This document shows positions 1 through 8,409 of a DNA stretch of 64,000 bases, piece by piece. Source of the DNA: Paenibacillus vietnamensis (GTDB taxonomy: Bacteria; Bacillota; Bacilli; Paenibacillales; Paenibacillaceae); the NCBI RefSeq assembly GCF_020169515.1, contig NZ_JAHMHW010000011.1:111648-175647 (forward strand), in the 5' to 3' direction. Below the pieces are notes generated by a model that was not told the origin of the DNA, ran no database searches, and worked only from the letters and a program-made list of their open reading frames with translations. The translations under genes and the position numbers were made by a program. Position 1 is the first letter of the stretch. Every line of letters starts with the position of its first letter.

Positions 1-138
1 AGCTGCCGTTTGAACTGGTCGTTCGGCATTCCACTTGATTTTATGAGGCAGCAGTTCATTCAACGTAATCGTATGGAGCGGATCTCGCAGATTCGCTCCT
101 TTTTACATCAATCATTGGAACTGATTTCAATTACGTAA
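1..138 (+). CDS. 3' end of an unidentified gene (partial)
   Basis: An open frame runs from the window edge to a TAA at 136-138, giving about 45 residues rich in Arg, Gln and Ile and ending SLELISIT. The upstream part is missing and I do not recognise the family. It lies just before the sugar operon in the same orientation, so it could be the tail of that operon's regulator, but this is only inferred from position. It could also be a chance open frame. Confidence 0.3.
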   Translation, partial: SCRLNWSFGIPLDFMRQQFIQRNRMERISQIRSFLHQSLELISIT

Positions 139-212
139 AGGCGAAGAACATCGACTGTTCACCGTATAAAATCAACGTTTTTAGTGAAAAATCAATAATT
201 TAGATAGAATTT

Positions 213-274
213 GGTTATTGTAACCGATATCAAGAGATGCTATACTGAGCTCAGCCAGTTTGAGATTCGATCTC
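213..274 (+). promoter_or_regulatory. Promoter of the sucrose operon with a cre site
   Basis: A SigA-like promoter can be read as TTGTAA (218-223), a 17-base spacer, then TATACT (241-246). TGTAACCGATATCA (219-232) matches the CcpA consensus TGWAANCGNTNWCA at every position and overlaps the -35 and spacer. The inverted repeat GGTTA-TTG-TAACC (213-225) overlaps the -35, and GAGAT-TCG-ATCTC (262-274) lies just after the predicted start. Either could be the site of a specific repressor. The gene starts about 120 bases downstream. Confidence 0.6.
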
Positions 275-367
275 GAACGCTGCACTTGATTGAAACCGAT
301 CCCAACTACGTATGTGAAGACCTTTATTGGTCTAACATAAACTAAATCAACATTTGGAGGGGTTTTT

Positions 368-1675
368 TTGAGAAAAAAATTCGTATCGACCCTGCTAGTT
401 TTGTTTTCCGTTGCCATGGCGGCATGTGGAGGAGCAAGCCAGGAGCCTGCAACCGATTCAACGGATGCGACTAATCAGCCCGACGAGGGGAAGGTAACCA
501 TCATCATCACCAACGGCAAAGGTGAGATTGCTGCCCAAAATGAACAAGCGGCAAAAGATTTTATGGCTGCGAACCCGGACATCATCGTTGAGCAGCATAC
601 CGGAGCGGTTGGCGATACGCTCAGCATCCTGGACAAGCTATCCGCATCCGGCGAAACCGTTACACTTGCCATGATGGAGCCAAACGCGGTAGTCGAGAAA
701 TATAAAGACTTCGGTACCGATCTCTCGGGCGAAAAATGGGTCAATGAAACGAATGATGCAGTCAAAAACGCAAAAGGTGAAATTGTCGGCTTCCCATTCT
801 CGATTGAAGGTTTCGGACTCGTATATAACAAGCAAGTCGTCGAAAAAGCGATCGGCGGTGCTTTTGACCCGTTCTCCATCAACACGCGTGATAAATTGAA
901 AGGGCTGCTTGACCAAATTAAAGCATCAGGCGTGAAATATCCGGTTGCTTACCAAACGGAAGCTTGGTCTGTCAGCAATCATTACAGCTCGCAATTTTTA
1001 AACCAAGCCAACGATCCCAATACAATTATTGCTCAATTGAAAGAAGGCCAATTCGATTTGGCGGGCAATGCAGTCTGGAATGGCTATTACGATACGCTCG
1101 ATCTGCTATCGTCACAAGAATACAACAAATATGGCGAGCGTCCGCTGGGGAAATACTATGATGATGCGCACGTCTCGGTTGGCAAAGGCGAATCCGCCCT
1201 GTTGTTCAACGGAAACTGGGCGTTCGATTCGCTTAAGGCTGTCGCCGGAGAAAATTTCGGACTTATGCCTGTTCCTGTAGATAATAATCCCGATAATCCT
1301 CTCAACAATAAAATTGCCGCCGGTCCGACCAACATTTACGTCATTAACAAAGAAGCGACCCCCGCTCAACAAGAAGCGGCTAAAAAATACTTGAATTGGC
1401 TTGTTTATGAGAAGGCCGGTCAAGACTACCTGGTTAACAAATCTCAAGTGATCTCCGCTTTCAAAAATAATCCTTATACGGTTACGAATCCGCTGGGTGC
1501 AGTTATTCAGGATGCAATCAAGCAAGGCAAGACGATGCCGTTTACGACTAATTATATTGTCCCTGGAGACTGGAATACGATTCTCGGACCGGAAGTTCAA
1601 AAGTATATCGTCAAAAAACAGTCCCGCGAAGAGCTTGCCAAAGCGATTGAATCGTATTTCACAAGTAAAAAATAA
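368..1675 (+). CDS. Sugar ABC transporter solute-binding lipoprotein
   Basis: A 435-residue extracellular binding protein. The N-terminus has a lipoprotein signal ending AMAAC (Cys at about residue 20), so it is predicted to be diacylglyceryl-anchored outside the membrane. The rest has the layout of the family 1 solute-binding fold of maltose- and sucrose-binding proteins. The start is TTG, chosen because GGAGGGG lies just upstream. It is the first gene of a five-gene operon with two permeases, a GH13 and a GH32 enzyme, so the ligand is probably sucrose or a fructosyl or glucosyl oligosaccharide. Exact substrate cannot be read from sequence. Confidence 0.9.
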   Translation: MRKKFVSTLLVLFSVAMAACGGASQEPATDSTDATNQPDEGKVTIIITNGKGEIAAQNEQAAKDFMAANPDIIVEQHTGAVGDTLSILDKLSASGETVTLAMMEPNAVVEKYKDFGTDLSGEKWVNETNDAVKNAKGEIVGFPFSIEGFGLVYNKQVVEKAIGGAFDPFSINTRDKLKGLLDQIKASGVKYPVAYQTEAWSVSNHYSSQFLNQANDPNTIIAQLKEGQFDLAGNAVWNGYYDTLDLLSSQEYNKYGERPLGKYYDDAHVSVGKGESALLFNGNWAFDSLKAVAGENFGLMPVPVDNNPDNPLNNKIAAGPTNIYVINKEATPAQQEAAKKYLNWLVYEKAGQDYLVNKSQVISAFKNNPYTVTNPLGAVIQDAIKQGKTMPFTTNYIVPGDWNTILGPEVQKYIVKKQSREELAKAIESYFTSKK

Positions 1676-1752
1676 GACGAATACAGGCCGATCAATGGGG
1701 TGAGCGATCACTCGCCTCTTTGAATTTTCCTTTTGGGGTGTGGGAGAAGATC

Positions 1753-2637
1753 ATGATAAAAGAAAAAAATTCAATGAAACGATTTGGATATCAATTATTT
1801 TTCACGGGGCCTACGATGATTACCTTTACGATTGCCCTTTTAATCCCTTTTGCATACGGTTTTTATCTCACTTTGATGAAAATGGCGTCCCCTACGAGTC
1901 CCTTGGAATTTTCGGGAATCGACAACTATGTTACGGCAATTCAAGATAAGGAATTTTGGGCCTCCATGTGGCTGACGGTCAAATATATGGCAGGAACCGT
2001 CCTATTCGTCAATGTGCTCGGTTTTGTTTTGGCCTTTTTGGTTACTTCGAATATTCGGAGTCAAAATTTTTTCAGAACGGCCTACTTTACTCCGAACCTT
2101 ATCGGCGGATTGGTGCTCGGCTATATTTGGCAATTTGTTTTTGTACAATCGCTTCCGGCCATTGGCGAGAAATGGGGTATTGATTTTCTGCGACTTGGCT
2201 GGCTGGGCGATGAGAAACTGGCTTTTTGGGCTTTGGTCATTGTAACGATCTGGCAATCGGCCGGATATATGATGATCATTTTTATTGCAGGGTTAATCAG
2301 CGTTCCGAAGGACATTATCGAAGCGTCGACAATAGACGGCGCAAACGGATGGCAGCGGATGGTCAAAATGATCCTTCCATCGATGGTTCCTTCGTTCGTC
2401 GTAACAGTTTTTTTAACTTTGAAAAATGCCTTTATGGTTTACGATATCAACTTCTCCTTAACGGAAGGCGGGCCATATGGCAGCACGACGATGGTTTCCA
2501 TGCATGTCGTCAATAAAGCGTTTCTGGAGACGAATTACGGCGTTGGACAGGCTGAGGCCATCGTTCTGTTCATTATTGTGGCGAGCGTGACGGGCCTGCA
2601 GGTTTATTTCAGCAAGAAAATGGAGGTAGAGGCTTAA
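1753..2637 (+). CDS. Sugar ABC transporter permease (MsmF/MalF type)
   Basis: About 294 residues with six hydrophobic segments and the binding-protein-dependent permease loop EASTIDGANGWQRM, which contacts the cytoplasmic ATPase. I place the start at ATG 1753, after GGGAGAAG, rather than at an in-frame upstream ATG at 1720 that lacks a ribosome site. It ends by overlapping the ATG of the next permease. No ATPase gene is in the operon, so the pair probably uses a shared MsmX-type ATPase encoded elsewhere, as is usual in this family in Bacilli (inference). Confidence 0.9.
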   Translation: MIKEKNSMKRFGYQLFFTGPTMITFTIALLIPFAYGFYLTLMKMASPTSPLEFSGIDNYVTAIQDKEFWASMWLTVKYMAGTVLFVNVLGFVLAFLVTSNIRSQNFFRTAYFTPNLIGGLVLGYIWQFVFVQSLPAIGEKWGIDFLRLGWLGDEKLAFWALVIVTIWQSAGYMMIIFIAGLISVPKDIIEASTIDGANGWQRMVKMILPSMVPSFVVTVFLTLKNAFMVYDINFSLTEGGPYGSTTMVSMHVVNKAFLETNYGVGQAEAIVLFIIVASVTGLQVYFSKKMEVEA

Positions 2638-3473
2638 TGGCAGCTAGCAGGGTCACATCGTTAACGCTCCTTTATTTTTTCCTGGTCTTGGCGTTTGCCA
2701 TATTCACATTCCCCTTTTTTCTTCTTATCGTAAATTCGTTTAAAACCAATGGCGAAATTCTTGAAAATCCATTTTCGTTGCCCGGAAGCGTCAATTTCAT
2801 CCATTTTGGGGATGTCATTGAAAAAATGAATTTTCTGGTCACGTTTAAAAATACATTCCTTATTACTGCGGTAAGCGTGATTTTGATCTTGGTCTTTTCG
2901 GCCATGACGGCCTACTACATCGTTAGAAACGGCACAACATTTAATAACGCGTTTTTTGCCGTATTGGTCGCTTCCATGATCATTCCATTCCAATCCATTA
3001 TGATCCCTCTTATTTATATTTACGGGGCAAAGCTGCACTTCATCGATACGGCGCCTGTATCTTTGCTGATTGTTTTATATATCGGGTTCGGCAGCGCTTT
3101 TTCGGTTTTTATTTATCACGGTTTCATCAAATCCATTCCTCTCGAATTGGAGGAAGCCGCGTTAATGGACGGCTGCAACCGAAGGCAAACCTTTTTCAAG
3201 ATCGTACTGCCGATGCTGGCGCCGACATCCATGACCATTGCTATCTTGAACGTGCTTTGGATCTGGAACGATTACCTGCTTCCGTCGCTTATTCTAACCG
3301 AAGAGAAAAATTTCACGATGCCAATCAAAATGAAAGTGTTTAACGGAACCTATATGAACAATTGGGAGCTGCTGGTGCCGGCGATTTTGATGACGGTGCT
3401 GCCTATTCTCATAGTCTATTTGTTCGGTCAAAGGTTTATCATAAAAGGTTTAATGCAAGGAGCCATTAAATAA
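2637..3473 (+). CDS. Sugar ABC transporter permease (MsmG/MalG type)
   Basis: A 278-residue inner-membrane permease with about six membrane spans and the EAA loop EEAALMDGCNRRQTF. Its ATG overlaps the TAA of the preceding permease (TAATG), which suggests translational coupling and a heterodimeric channel. It would take substrate from the upstream lipoprotein and deliver it to the two cytoplasmic glycosidases that follow. Length and motif order are normal for the family. Confidence 0.9.
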   Translation: MAASRVTSLTLLYFFLVLAFAIFTFPFFLLIVNSFKTNGEILENPFSLPGSVNFIHFGDVIEKMNFLVTFKNTFLITAVSVILILVFSAMTAYYIVRNGTTFNNAFFAVLVASMIIPFQSIMIPLIYIYGAKLHFIDTAPVSLLIVLYIGFGSAFSVFIYHGFIKSIPLELEEAALMDGCNRRQTFFKIVLPMLAPTSMTIAILNVLWIWNDYLLPSLILTEEKNFTMPIKMKVFNGTYMNNWELLVPAILMTVLPILIVYLFGQRFIIKGLMQGAIK

Positions 3474-3513
3474 CAAGAAAATACGGATGGGAGTCCGCAA
3501 AGGAGAACGTAGG

Positions 3514-5184
3514 ATGGCAAGCACGTGGTGGAAGGAAAGCATCGTTTATCAAATTTATCCGCGCAGCTTTCAGGATACGAACGGTGACGGAGTGGGGGAT
3601 TTAAAGGGAATTATACAGCGTCTTGATTATTTGCAATACCTCGGAATCGATGTCATTTGGATCTGTCCGGTTTATGATTCCCCGAATGACGACAACGGTT
3701 ATGATATACGCGATTACCACGCGATTCTTGAGGAATTCGGGACGATGGACGACATGCTTGAGTTGATCGGCGAAGCGAAGAAATATGGCATTCGGATCAT
3801 CATGGATTTGGTGGCCAATCATACCTCCGACGAGCATGCCTGGTTTGCAGAATCGCGCAAGTCGAAAGACAATCCGAAACGAGACTGGTACATCTGGAAG
3901 GGAGGTACCGGCGGGGGGGAACCGACGAACTGGGAATCGATATTCGGCGGATCAGCATGGGAGTTGGACGAAACGACCGGTGAATATTATTTGCATTGCT
4001 TTTCGAAGAAGCAGCCGGATCTTAACTGGGAGAACCCAGACGTACGCCAAGCTGTATTCGATATGATGGAATGGTGGGCTGATCAAGGGATAGCCGGATT
4101 TCGCGTAGATGCAGTTACGTTTATCAAGAAGGACCAGCGTTTTCCGCAGCTCGGTAAGGAAGACAATCGGCCTTACGCGCCATTGAACGAAGCTTGTCTC
4201 AATCAGCCGGGAATTCTCGATTTTTTGAGAGAGATGAAGGAGAAAGTGCTTATGCCTCGTGAAATGATGACCGTGGCGGAAGCCCCCGGCGTACCGATCG
4301 AGCAGATTCCCGATTATTTGGATGAAGAAACAGGCGTTTTCAATATGATTTTTCAGTTTGACCATGTCGATATTGACATTAAACCGGATGCAAGAGGCGT
4401 CTATCATCCGTGGAAGCTGTCCGAATTCAAGCGAACGCTTACCAAATGGCAGCTTGAAACGGCTAAATACGGGTGGATGGCGCTGTATTTGGAGAACCAT
4501 GATCATGTCCGTTCCGTCTCGAAGTTCGGTGATGACGGAAAGTATCGGACCGAGTCTGCGAAGATGCTGGCTGCTTATTATTTTATGATGCGGGGAACAC
4601 CTTTTATTTATCAAGGCCAGGAAATCGGCATGACGAATTGCCCGATCGATTCTATCGACGAATATGCGGATATTATGAGCCTGAATTTTTACCGTGAAGA
4701 GACGAAGCTCGGTAGAGCGGAACCGGAAATTATGGAGTATTTGGCGAAACGGAGCCGCGACCACGGGCGCACTCCGATGCAGTGGGATGCAGGGCCGGCG
4801 GCGGGCTTTACGACAGGAGAGCCGTGGCTGAAGGTGAATCCGAATTTCATTCATATCAATGTGGAGAATTCTATATCTGACGATCAGTCCGTCTTGCAAT
4901 TTTACCGTCAATTGATTAAACTCCGGCGCTCGAACAAAGCGCTTGTCTATGGCGATTATGAGGAAATTTACGCGGAGTCCGATGAAATCGGCGGGTACAG
5001 CCGCACGCTCGGGGAAGAACGCTGGACGGTGCTGTGCAACTTTACGGACAGAAGCATCCCTATTGAGGGTTCCTATTCCGACACCATTATTTTATCTAAC
5101 AGTATGGAGCATGAGCGAGGTATTTTAAAGCCTTATGAGGCTTTGATTAGCAAGTATTTGCTGCCGCATGGAGGGGTAAAATGA
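3514..5184 (+). CDS. GH13 alpha-glucosidase (oligo-1,6-glucosidase-like)
   Basis: A 556-residue cytoplasmic alpha-glucosidase. The N-terminal WWKESIVYQIYPRSF and NGYDIRDY are typical of the oligo-1,6-glucosidase/trehalulose hydrolase subfamily. The catalytic set is visible: nucleophile Asp199 in FRVDAV, acid/base Glu256 in VAEAPG, and Asp330 in ENHDHVR, with region I DLVANHTSD. The fourth motif reads NHDHVR, where most relatives have NHDQPR, which may affect specificity. ATG 3514 follows AGGAG at 3501 and is preferred to an upstream ATG at 3487. Its TGA overlaps the ATG of the GH32 gene. Sucrose, isomaltulose or isomaltose are plausible substrates. Confidence 0.88.
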   Translation: MASTWWKESIVYQIYPRSFQDTNGDGVGDLKGIIQRLDYLQYLGIDVIWICPVYDSPNDDNGYDIRDYHAILEEFGTMDDMLELIGEAKKYGIRIIMDLVANHTSDEHAWFAESRKSKDNPKRDWYIWKGGTGGGEPTNWESIFGGSAWELDETTGEYYLHCFSKKQPDLNWENPDVRQAVFDMMEWWADQGIAGFRVDAVTFIKKDQRFPQLGKEDNRPYAPLNEACLNQPGILDFLREMKEKVLMPREMMTVAEAPGVPIEQIPDYLDEETGVFNMIFQFDHVDIDIKPDARGVYHPWKLSEFKRTLTKWQLETAKYGWMALYLENHDHVRSVSKFGDDGKYRTESAKMLAAYYFMMRGTPFIYQGQEIGMTNCPIDSIDEYADIMSLNFYREETKLGRAEPEIMEYLAKRSRDHGRTPMQWDAGPAAGFTTGEPWLKVNPNFIHINVENSISDDQSVLQFYRQLIKLRRSNKALVYGDYEEIYAESDEIGGYSRTLGEERWTVLCNFTDRSIPIEGSYSDTIILSNSMEHERGILKPYEALISKYLLPHGGVK

Positions 5185-6686
5185 ACCGTCATCAGAAAGA
5201 GATCGACAAGGCGATGAATTCGGTCAACAAGGCGCAAATCGCGGCGAACGCTTCTTATTGGAAACCTCAGTACCACGTATCGCCGCTGGCCAACTGGACG
5301 AATGATCCGAACGGATTTGTATATTATAAAGGAGAGTATCACCTGTTTTATCAGCATAATCCATATGAGTCGGTGTGGGGAAGCATTCACTGGGGACATG
5401 TCAAAAGCAGCGACCTCGCGTACTGGACTCACCTGCCGATTTCGCTCGCGCCGGAGATGGAGTATGATCGTGACGGGTGTTTTTCCGGCAGTGCCATTGA
5501 GAAGGATGGGATGCTTTACCTAATGTATACAGGCAACCAATGGACCGGAAGCAATTATGATACGGATTTAAAACAATTTCAATGTATCGCGGTAAGCGAA
5601 GATGGCGTCACTTTTCATAAAATAGCCGAAAATCCAGTTATCCCTGCGGCGCCTGAAGGAGATATTCATCCCAATCACTTTCGTGATCCGAAGGTATGGA
5701 AACGGGGCAACGCCTATTACTGCGTTCTAGGCTCAAGGACAAACGATCAGGCCGGTCAAGTTCTGATGTACCGTTCAGCCGATCTGATCCGATGGGAGTT
5801 CGTAAATGTGATTGCCGGGGGAGATCCGAAATTGGGCTTTATGTGGGAGTGCCCGGATTTATTTTCTCTGGAGCATCACGACGTATTGATCTTATCCCCT
5901 CAAGGCATGAAGCCGGAAGGGCATCTTTATCATAACCTGCATCAGTCCGGTTACCTGCTTGGACGTTTGGATGACGAAACAGGGACGTTTCATCACTGGG
6001 ATTTTAATCTTCTTGATTACGGTTTTGATTTCTATGCTCCGCAAACCGTTCTTGATGATAGAGGCAGACGGATTATGATCGCATGGATGGCTATGTGGGA
6101 AAGCGAAATGCCGGAGCAGCAGCACGGATGGGCTGGAGCCATGACGATTCCGCGCGAATTGAAAATGAAAGACGATAAGATAATTAGCGTTCCTGCCCGG
6201 GAGCTTCGAAAATTGCGCCAGGATGAAGTGACTGCGGAGCATGTGCCCGTGTCAGGAAAGGTTGAACTGGAAGGCGTATCGGGCGATTGTTTGGAGCTTG
6301 AGGCATGTATCGATGCACAGTCCGCTTTCATCTTTGGCATCCGCTTCAGATGCGACGATCACGGCAAAGAAGCAACCATCCTTTCTTATGATAGGCTTAC
6401 GGGCATGCTTGCATTAAACCGGAACGAATCGGGTAAAGGTCCCGGCGGAATTCGCGAGGTTCCGGTGGATCTGGTGGAGGGAGAGCTTCATCTTCGTTTG
6501 TTTATTGATCGTTCATCTGTGGAAATTTTTATTCAGCGCGGCGAGAAAGTGATGAGCGCAAGAATTTACCCTCAGGAAAGCTCAACCGGTATCGAATTTT
6601 TTGCAGACGGACTTATTATATTAAATAAGGTACGGGCTTGGAAATTGAGAAACTGTAGACCAAGCTTAGGGACTTATCTTCGTTAA
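5181..6686 (+). CDS. GH32 beta-fructofuranosidase (sucrose hydrolase family)
   Basis: A 501-residue GH32 enzyme that releases fructose from sucrose or fructans, possibly from a phosphorylated form. The three signature blocks are present: NDPNG with nucleophile Asp42, RDP at 168-170 with the transition-state stabiliser, and ECPD with acid/base Glu223. A C-terminal beta-sandwich follows, ending near SSVEIFIQ. There is no signal peptide, so it acts in the cytoplasm on imported sugar. It overlaps the GH13 gene by four bases. Because import is by ABC transporter rather than PTS, free sucrose is more likely than sucrose-6-phosphate. Confidence 0.92.
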   Translation: MNRHQKEIDKAMNSVNKAQIAANASYWKPQYHVSPLANWTNDPNGFVYYKGEYHLFYQHNPYESVWGSIHWGHVKSSDLAYWTHLPISLAPEMEYDRDGCFSGSAIEKDGMLYLMYTGNQWTGSNYDTDLKQFQCIAVSEDGVTFHKIAENPVIPAAPEGDIHPNHFRDPKVWKRGNAYYCVLGSRTNDQAGQVLMYRSADLIRWEFVNVIAGGDPKLGFMWECPDLFSLEHHDVLILSPQGMKPEGHLYHNLHQSGYLLGRLDDETGTFHHWDFNLLDYGFDFYAPQTVLDDRGRRIMIAWMAMWESEMPEQQHGWAGAMTIPRELKMKDDKIISVPARELRKLRQDEVTAEHVPVSGKVELEGVSGDCLELEACIDAQSAFIFGIRFRCDDHGKEATILSYDRLTGMLALNRNESGKGPGGIREVPVDLVEGELHLRLFIDRSSVEIFIQRGEKVMSARIYPQESSTGIEFFADGLIILNKVRAWKLRNCRPSLGTYLR

Positions 6687-6703
6687 TTATTCAAATTTAT
6701 TGT

Positions 6704-6739
6704 GGGCAGCTCATTCTGGTGACTGCCCATCTTTTTTTT
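6704..6739 (+). terminator. Terminator of the sucrose operon
   Basis: GGGCAG...CTGCCC hairpin with a 13-base loop followed by a run of eight T, 18 bases after the GH32 stop. Confidence 0.85.
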
Positions 6740-6869
6740 GTGCGGCACGTTGAAGGAAATACCAGGAAATCTTAAGCGTTCCTCTAAATTGAACAAAAAC
6801 TAGCGACGCATTCCCCTTCCAAACTACGTATTGGTGGGGGTTAGTCGCAAAAATTAATTTACAATACCC

Positions 6870-6898
6870 TTTAACCGAACATATGTTTCTGTTATGAT
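6870..6898 (+). promoter_or_regulatory. tnpB promoter with LexA/SOS-like box in the spacer
   Basis: TTTAAC (6870-6875), a 17-base spacer and TATGAT (6893-6898) form a likely promoter. The spacer begins with CGAACATATGTTTC (6876-6889), which fits the Gram-positive LexA (DinR) consensus CGAACRNRYGTTYG at 13 of 14 positions. LexA bound here would block RNA polymerase. Confidence 0.55.
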
Positions 6899-6926
6899 GG
6901 TAGTAAATATTGGGAGGTGAGTCCTT

Positions 6927-8297
6927 GTGGAAGTGGTCAAAACATTAGCATATAAAATTAAAAATCACAGTAAAATTTTCGATAAAACCATCGAAATTTA
7001 TAACGAAGCACTTAGTTTTATAATTTATGTCATTGACCAAGAATTCGATTCTATTGGTCATTTATCAACGAAATCGTTGGTGCCAGCAGTGGAATCATTC
7101 ATTCATTTTACAAAGACGAACACCAACCCAAAATATAAAAATTTTGATAGTTTGTTTTACAAATACCCATCGTACCTTCGTAGAAGTACAATCGCTCAAG
7201 CTTTTGGTATTGTAAAAAGTTATCGTTCGAATCTACAAAATTGGGAAAATGAAAAAGAGATTGCTTTTTCTCAAGGTCTGCTCTTCAAGAAAAAAGCACC
7301 CTCGTTACAATTAAAACACAATGCATTTCCAGTGTTTTATAAAGACAACATGTTCGAAAGAACATCTGACTCCACAGCTTTAATTAAGGTTTTTCATCAA
7401 AACGATTGGGTTTGGATAGAAATCGAATTTAAGAAACAAGACCTTTACAAACGTGGTGTTTGGAACTGGAAAGAAAACAATCCTACACTTGTTAAGGTTG
7501 GAAAGAAGTATTTCCTTCATATTTCTTACGAGTCGAAAGTGAAACTTAAGAAAGATAAAATTCAAAATATTAGAGCTTGCAATGTGGACCTTGGACTCAC
7601 AAAATCTGCGGTTTGTTCCATCATGGACTCGAACGGAACTGTCTTGGCAAGAAAATTCATTAACCAATCCAAAGAAAAAGACCGTTTTGCAACCATGATA
7701 AACAAACTGAAAAAAGCACAACATGAATCCGGCAAAGGTCCAAAACCTAACTTTTGGAGACGCATTAATGGTTTGCAAGACCAAATTGTAAACGATACTG
7801 CTCACCAAATCGTGAAATTCGCAAATAAACACGGTGCTCATGTCATCGTTTTCGAATATCTTGGGAAAATGAAAATGCCGAAAGGGATCTGGGGTGCACG
7901 TCGTTTACGACACAAACTACAATTCTGGGCAAAAATGCGCATTCAAAAGAAAGTCGAGCAAATGGCGCATTATTTGGGTATGCGATTTTCGCGAGTAAAT
8001 GCCAAGAACACCAGCGCTCTTGCTTTCGACGGCAGCGGCGAAATTGTTCGCAGTGACCGCAAGGACCTTTGCACGTTCACAACCGGAAAAAAGTATCATG
8101 CCGACCTAAACGCCTCGTATAATATTGGTGCTCGTTATTTCATACGAGAAATACAAAAATCCACTTCTGAAAAGAAATGGTTGTTTCTTCAGGCAAAAGC
8201 TCCTGAATTGGCAAAAAGGACTCAATTAACATTGTCTTCATTAATTAGTCTACAACAAGCGCAGGAATCTGTTTCGAAGGTTCCACAGCTCGTGTAG
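6927..8297 (+). CDS. tnpB: TnpB-family RNA-guided endonuclease, zinc ribbon degenerate
   Basis: 456 residues. TnpB proteins are RNA-guided DNA nucleases that cut the donor site and favour retention of IS200/IS605 elements. The RuvC triad is intact: Asp221 in NVDLG, Glu310 in FEYLG and Asp393 in ADLNAS. The zinc ribbon that normally carries two CxxC pairs is not recognisable here. Between residues about 360 and 393 there is one cysteine (Cys382), in a block reading NTSALAFDGSG...LCTFTTGKKY. Start is GTG 6927, six bases after GGGAGGTGA. The gene is more AT-rich than its neighbours, which fits horizontal arrival. Nuclease activity is inferred. Confidence 0.85.
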   Translation: MEVVKTLAYKIKNHSKIFDKTIEIYNEALSFIIYVIDQEFDSIGHLSTKSLVPAVESFIHFTKTNTNPKYKNFDSLFYKYPSYLRRSTIAQAFGIVKSYRSNLQNWENEKEIAFSQGLLFKKKAPSLQLKHNAFPVFYKDNMFERTSDSTALIKVFHQNDWVWIEIEFKKQDLYKRGVWNWKENNPTLVKVGKKYFLHISYESKVKLKKDKIQNIRACNVDLGLTKSAVCSIMDSNGTVLARKFINQSKEKDRFATMINKLKKAQHESGKGPKPNFWRRINGLQDQIVNDTAHQIVKFANKHGAHVIVFEYLGKMKMPKGIWGARRLRHKLQFWAKMRIQKKVEQMAHYLGMRFSRVNAKNTSALAFDGSGEIVRSDRKDLCTFTTGKKYHADLNASYNIGARYFIREIQKSTSEKKWLFLQAKAPELAKRTQLTLSSLISLQQAQESVSKVPQLV

Positions 8298-8381
8298 TAC
8301 CGTATTTAAGATAATGGAAGCTCCATCTATAGCGCGTTAGCGTTTAGGTGGAGAGGTTCACAAATGTGGTAAGCTCTTCTC
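8298..8381 (+). ncRNA. Probable omega-RNA 3' end and guide segment
   Basis: TnpB guide RNAs are made from the 3' part of tnpB and the right end, with the guide copied from flanking DNA. Here a nine-pair stem with one G-U (8321-8329 with 8345-8353) ends in AGGTTCAC (8354-8361), as in related Firmicute elements. The following 20 bases (8362-8381) would be the guide. This is read by eye; the RNA has not been shown. Confidence 0.5.
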
Positions 8382-8409
8382 ATCTCATTGGAGGGGCGGT
8401 GAATAGAGA

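Larger units (their letters stand above)
6803..8361 (+). mobile_element. Solo tnpB element of the IS200/IS605 (IS1341-like) type
   Basis: The unit holds one gene, tnpB, and no tnpA. At the left, GCGAC (6803-6807) and GTCGC (6844-6848) close an imperfect hairpin with a CCCC/GGGG inner stem, like the subterminal hairpins that TnpA recognises. At the right, a CTCCATCTA/TAGGTGGAG hairpin (8321-8353) is followed by AGGTTCAC. The element lies between a terminator and a new transcription unit and interrupts no gene. Exact ends cannot be fixed without an empty-site comparison. Lacking tnpA, it could move only if a transposase acts in trans. Confidence 0.7.
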
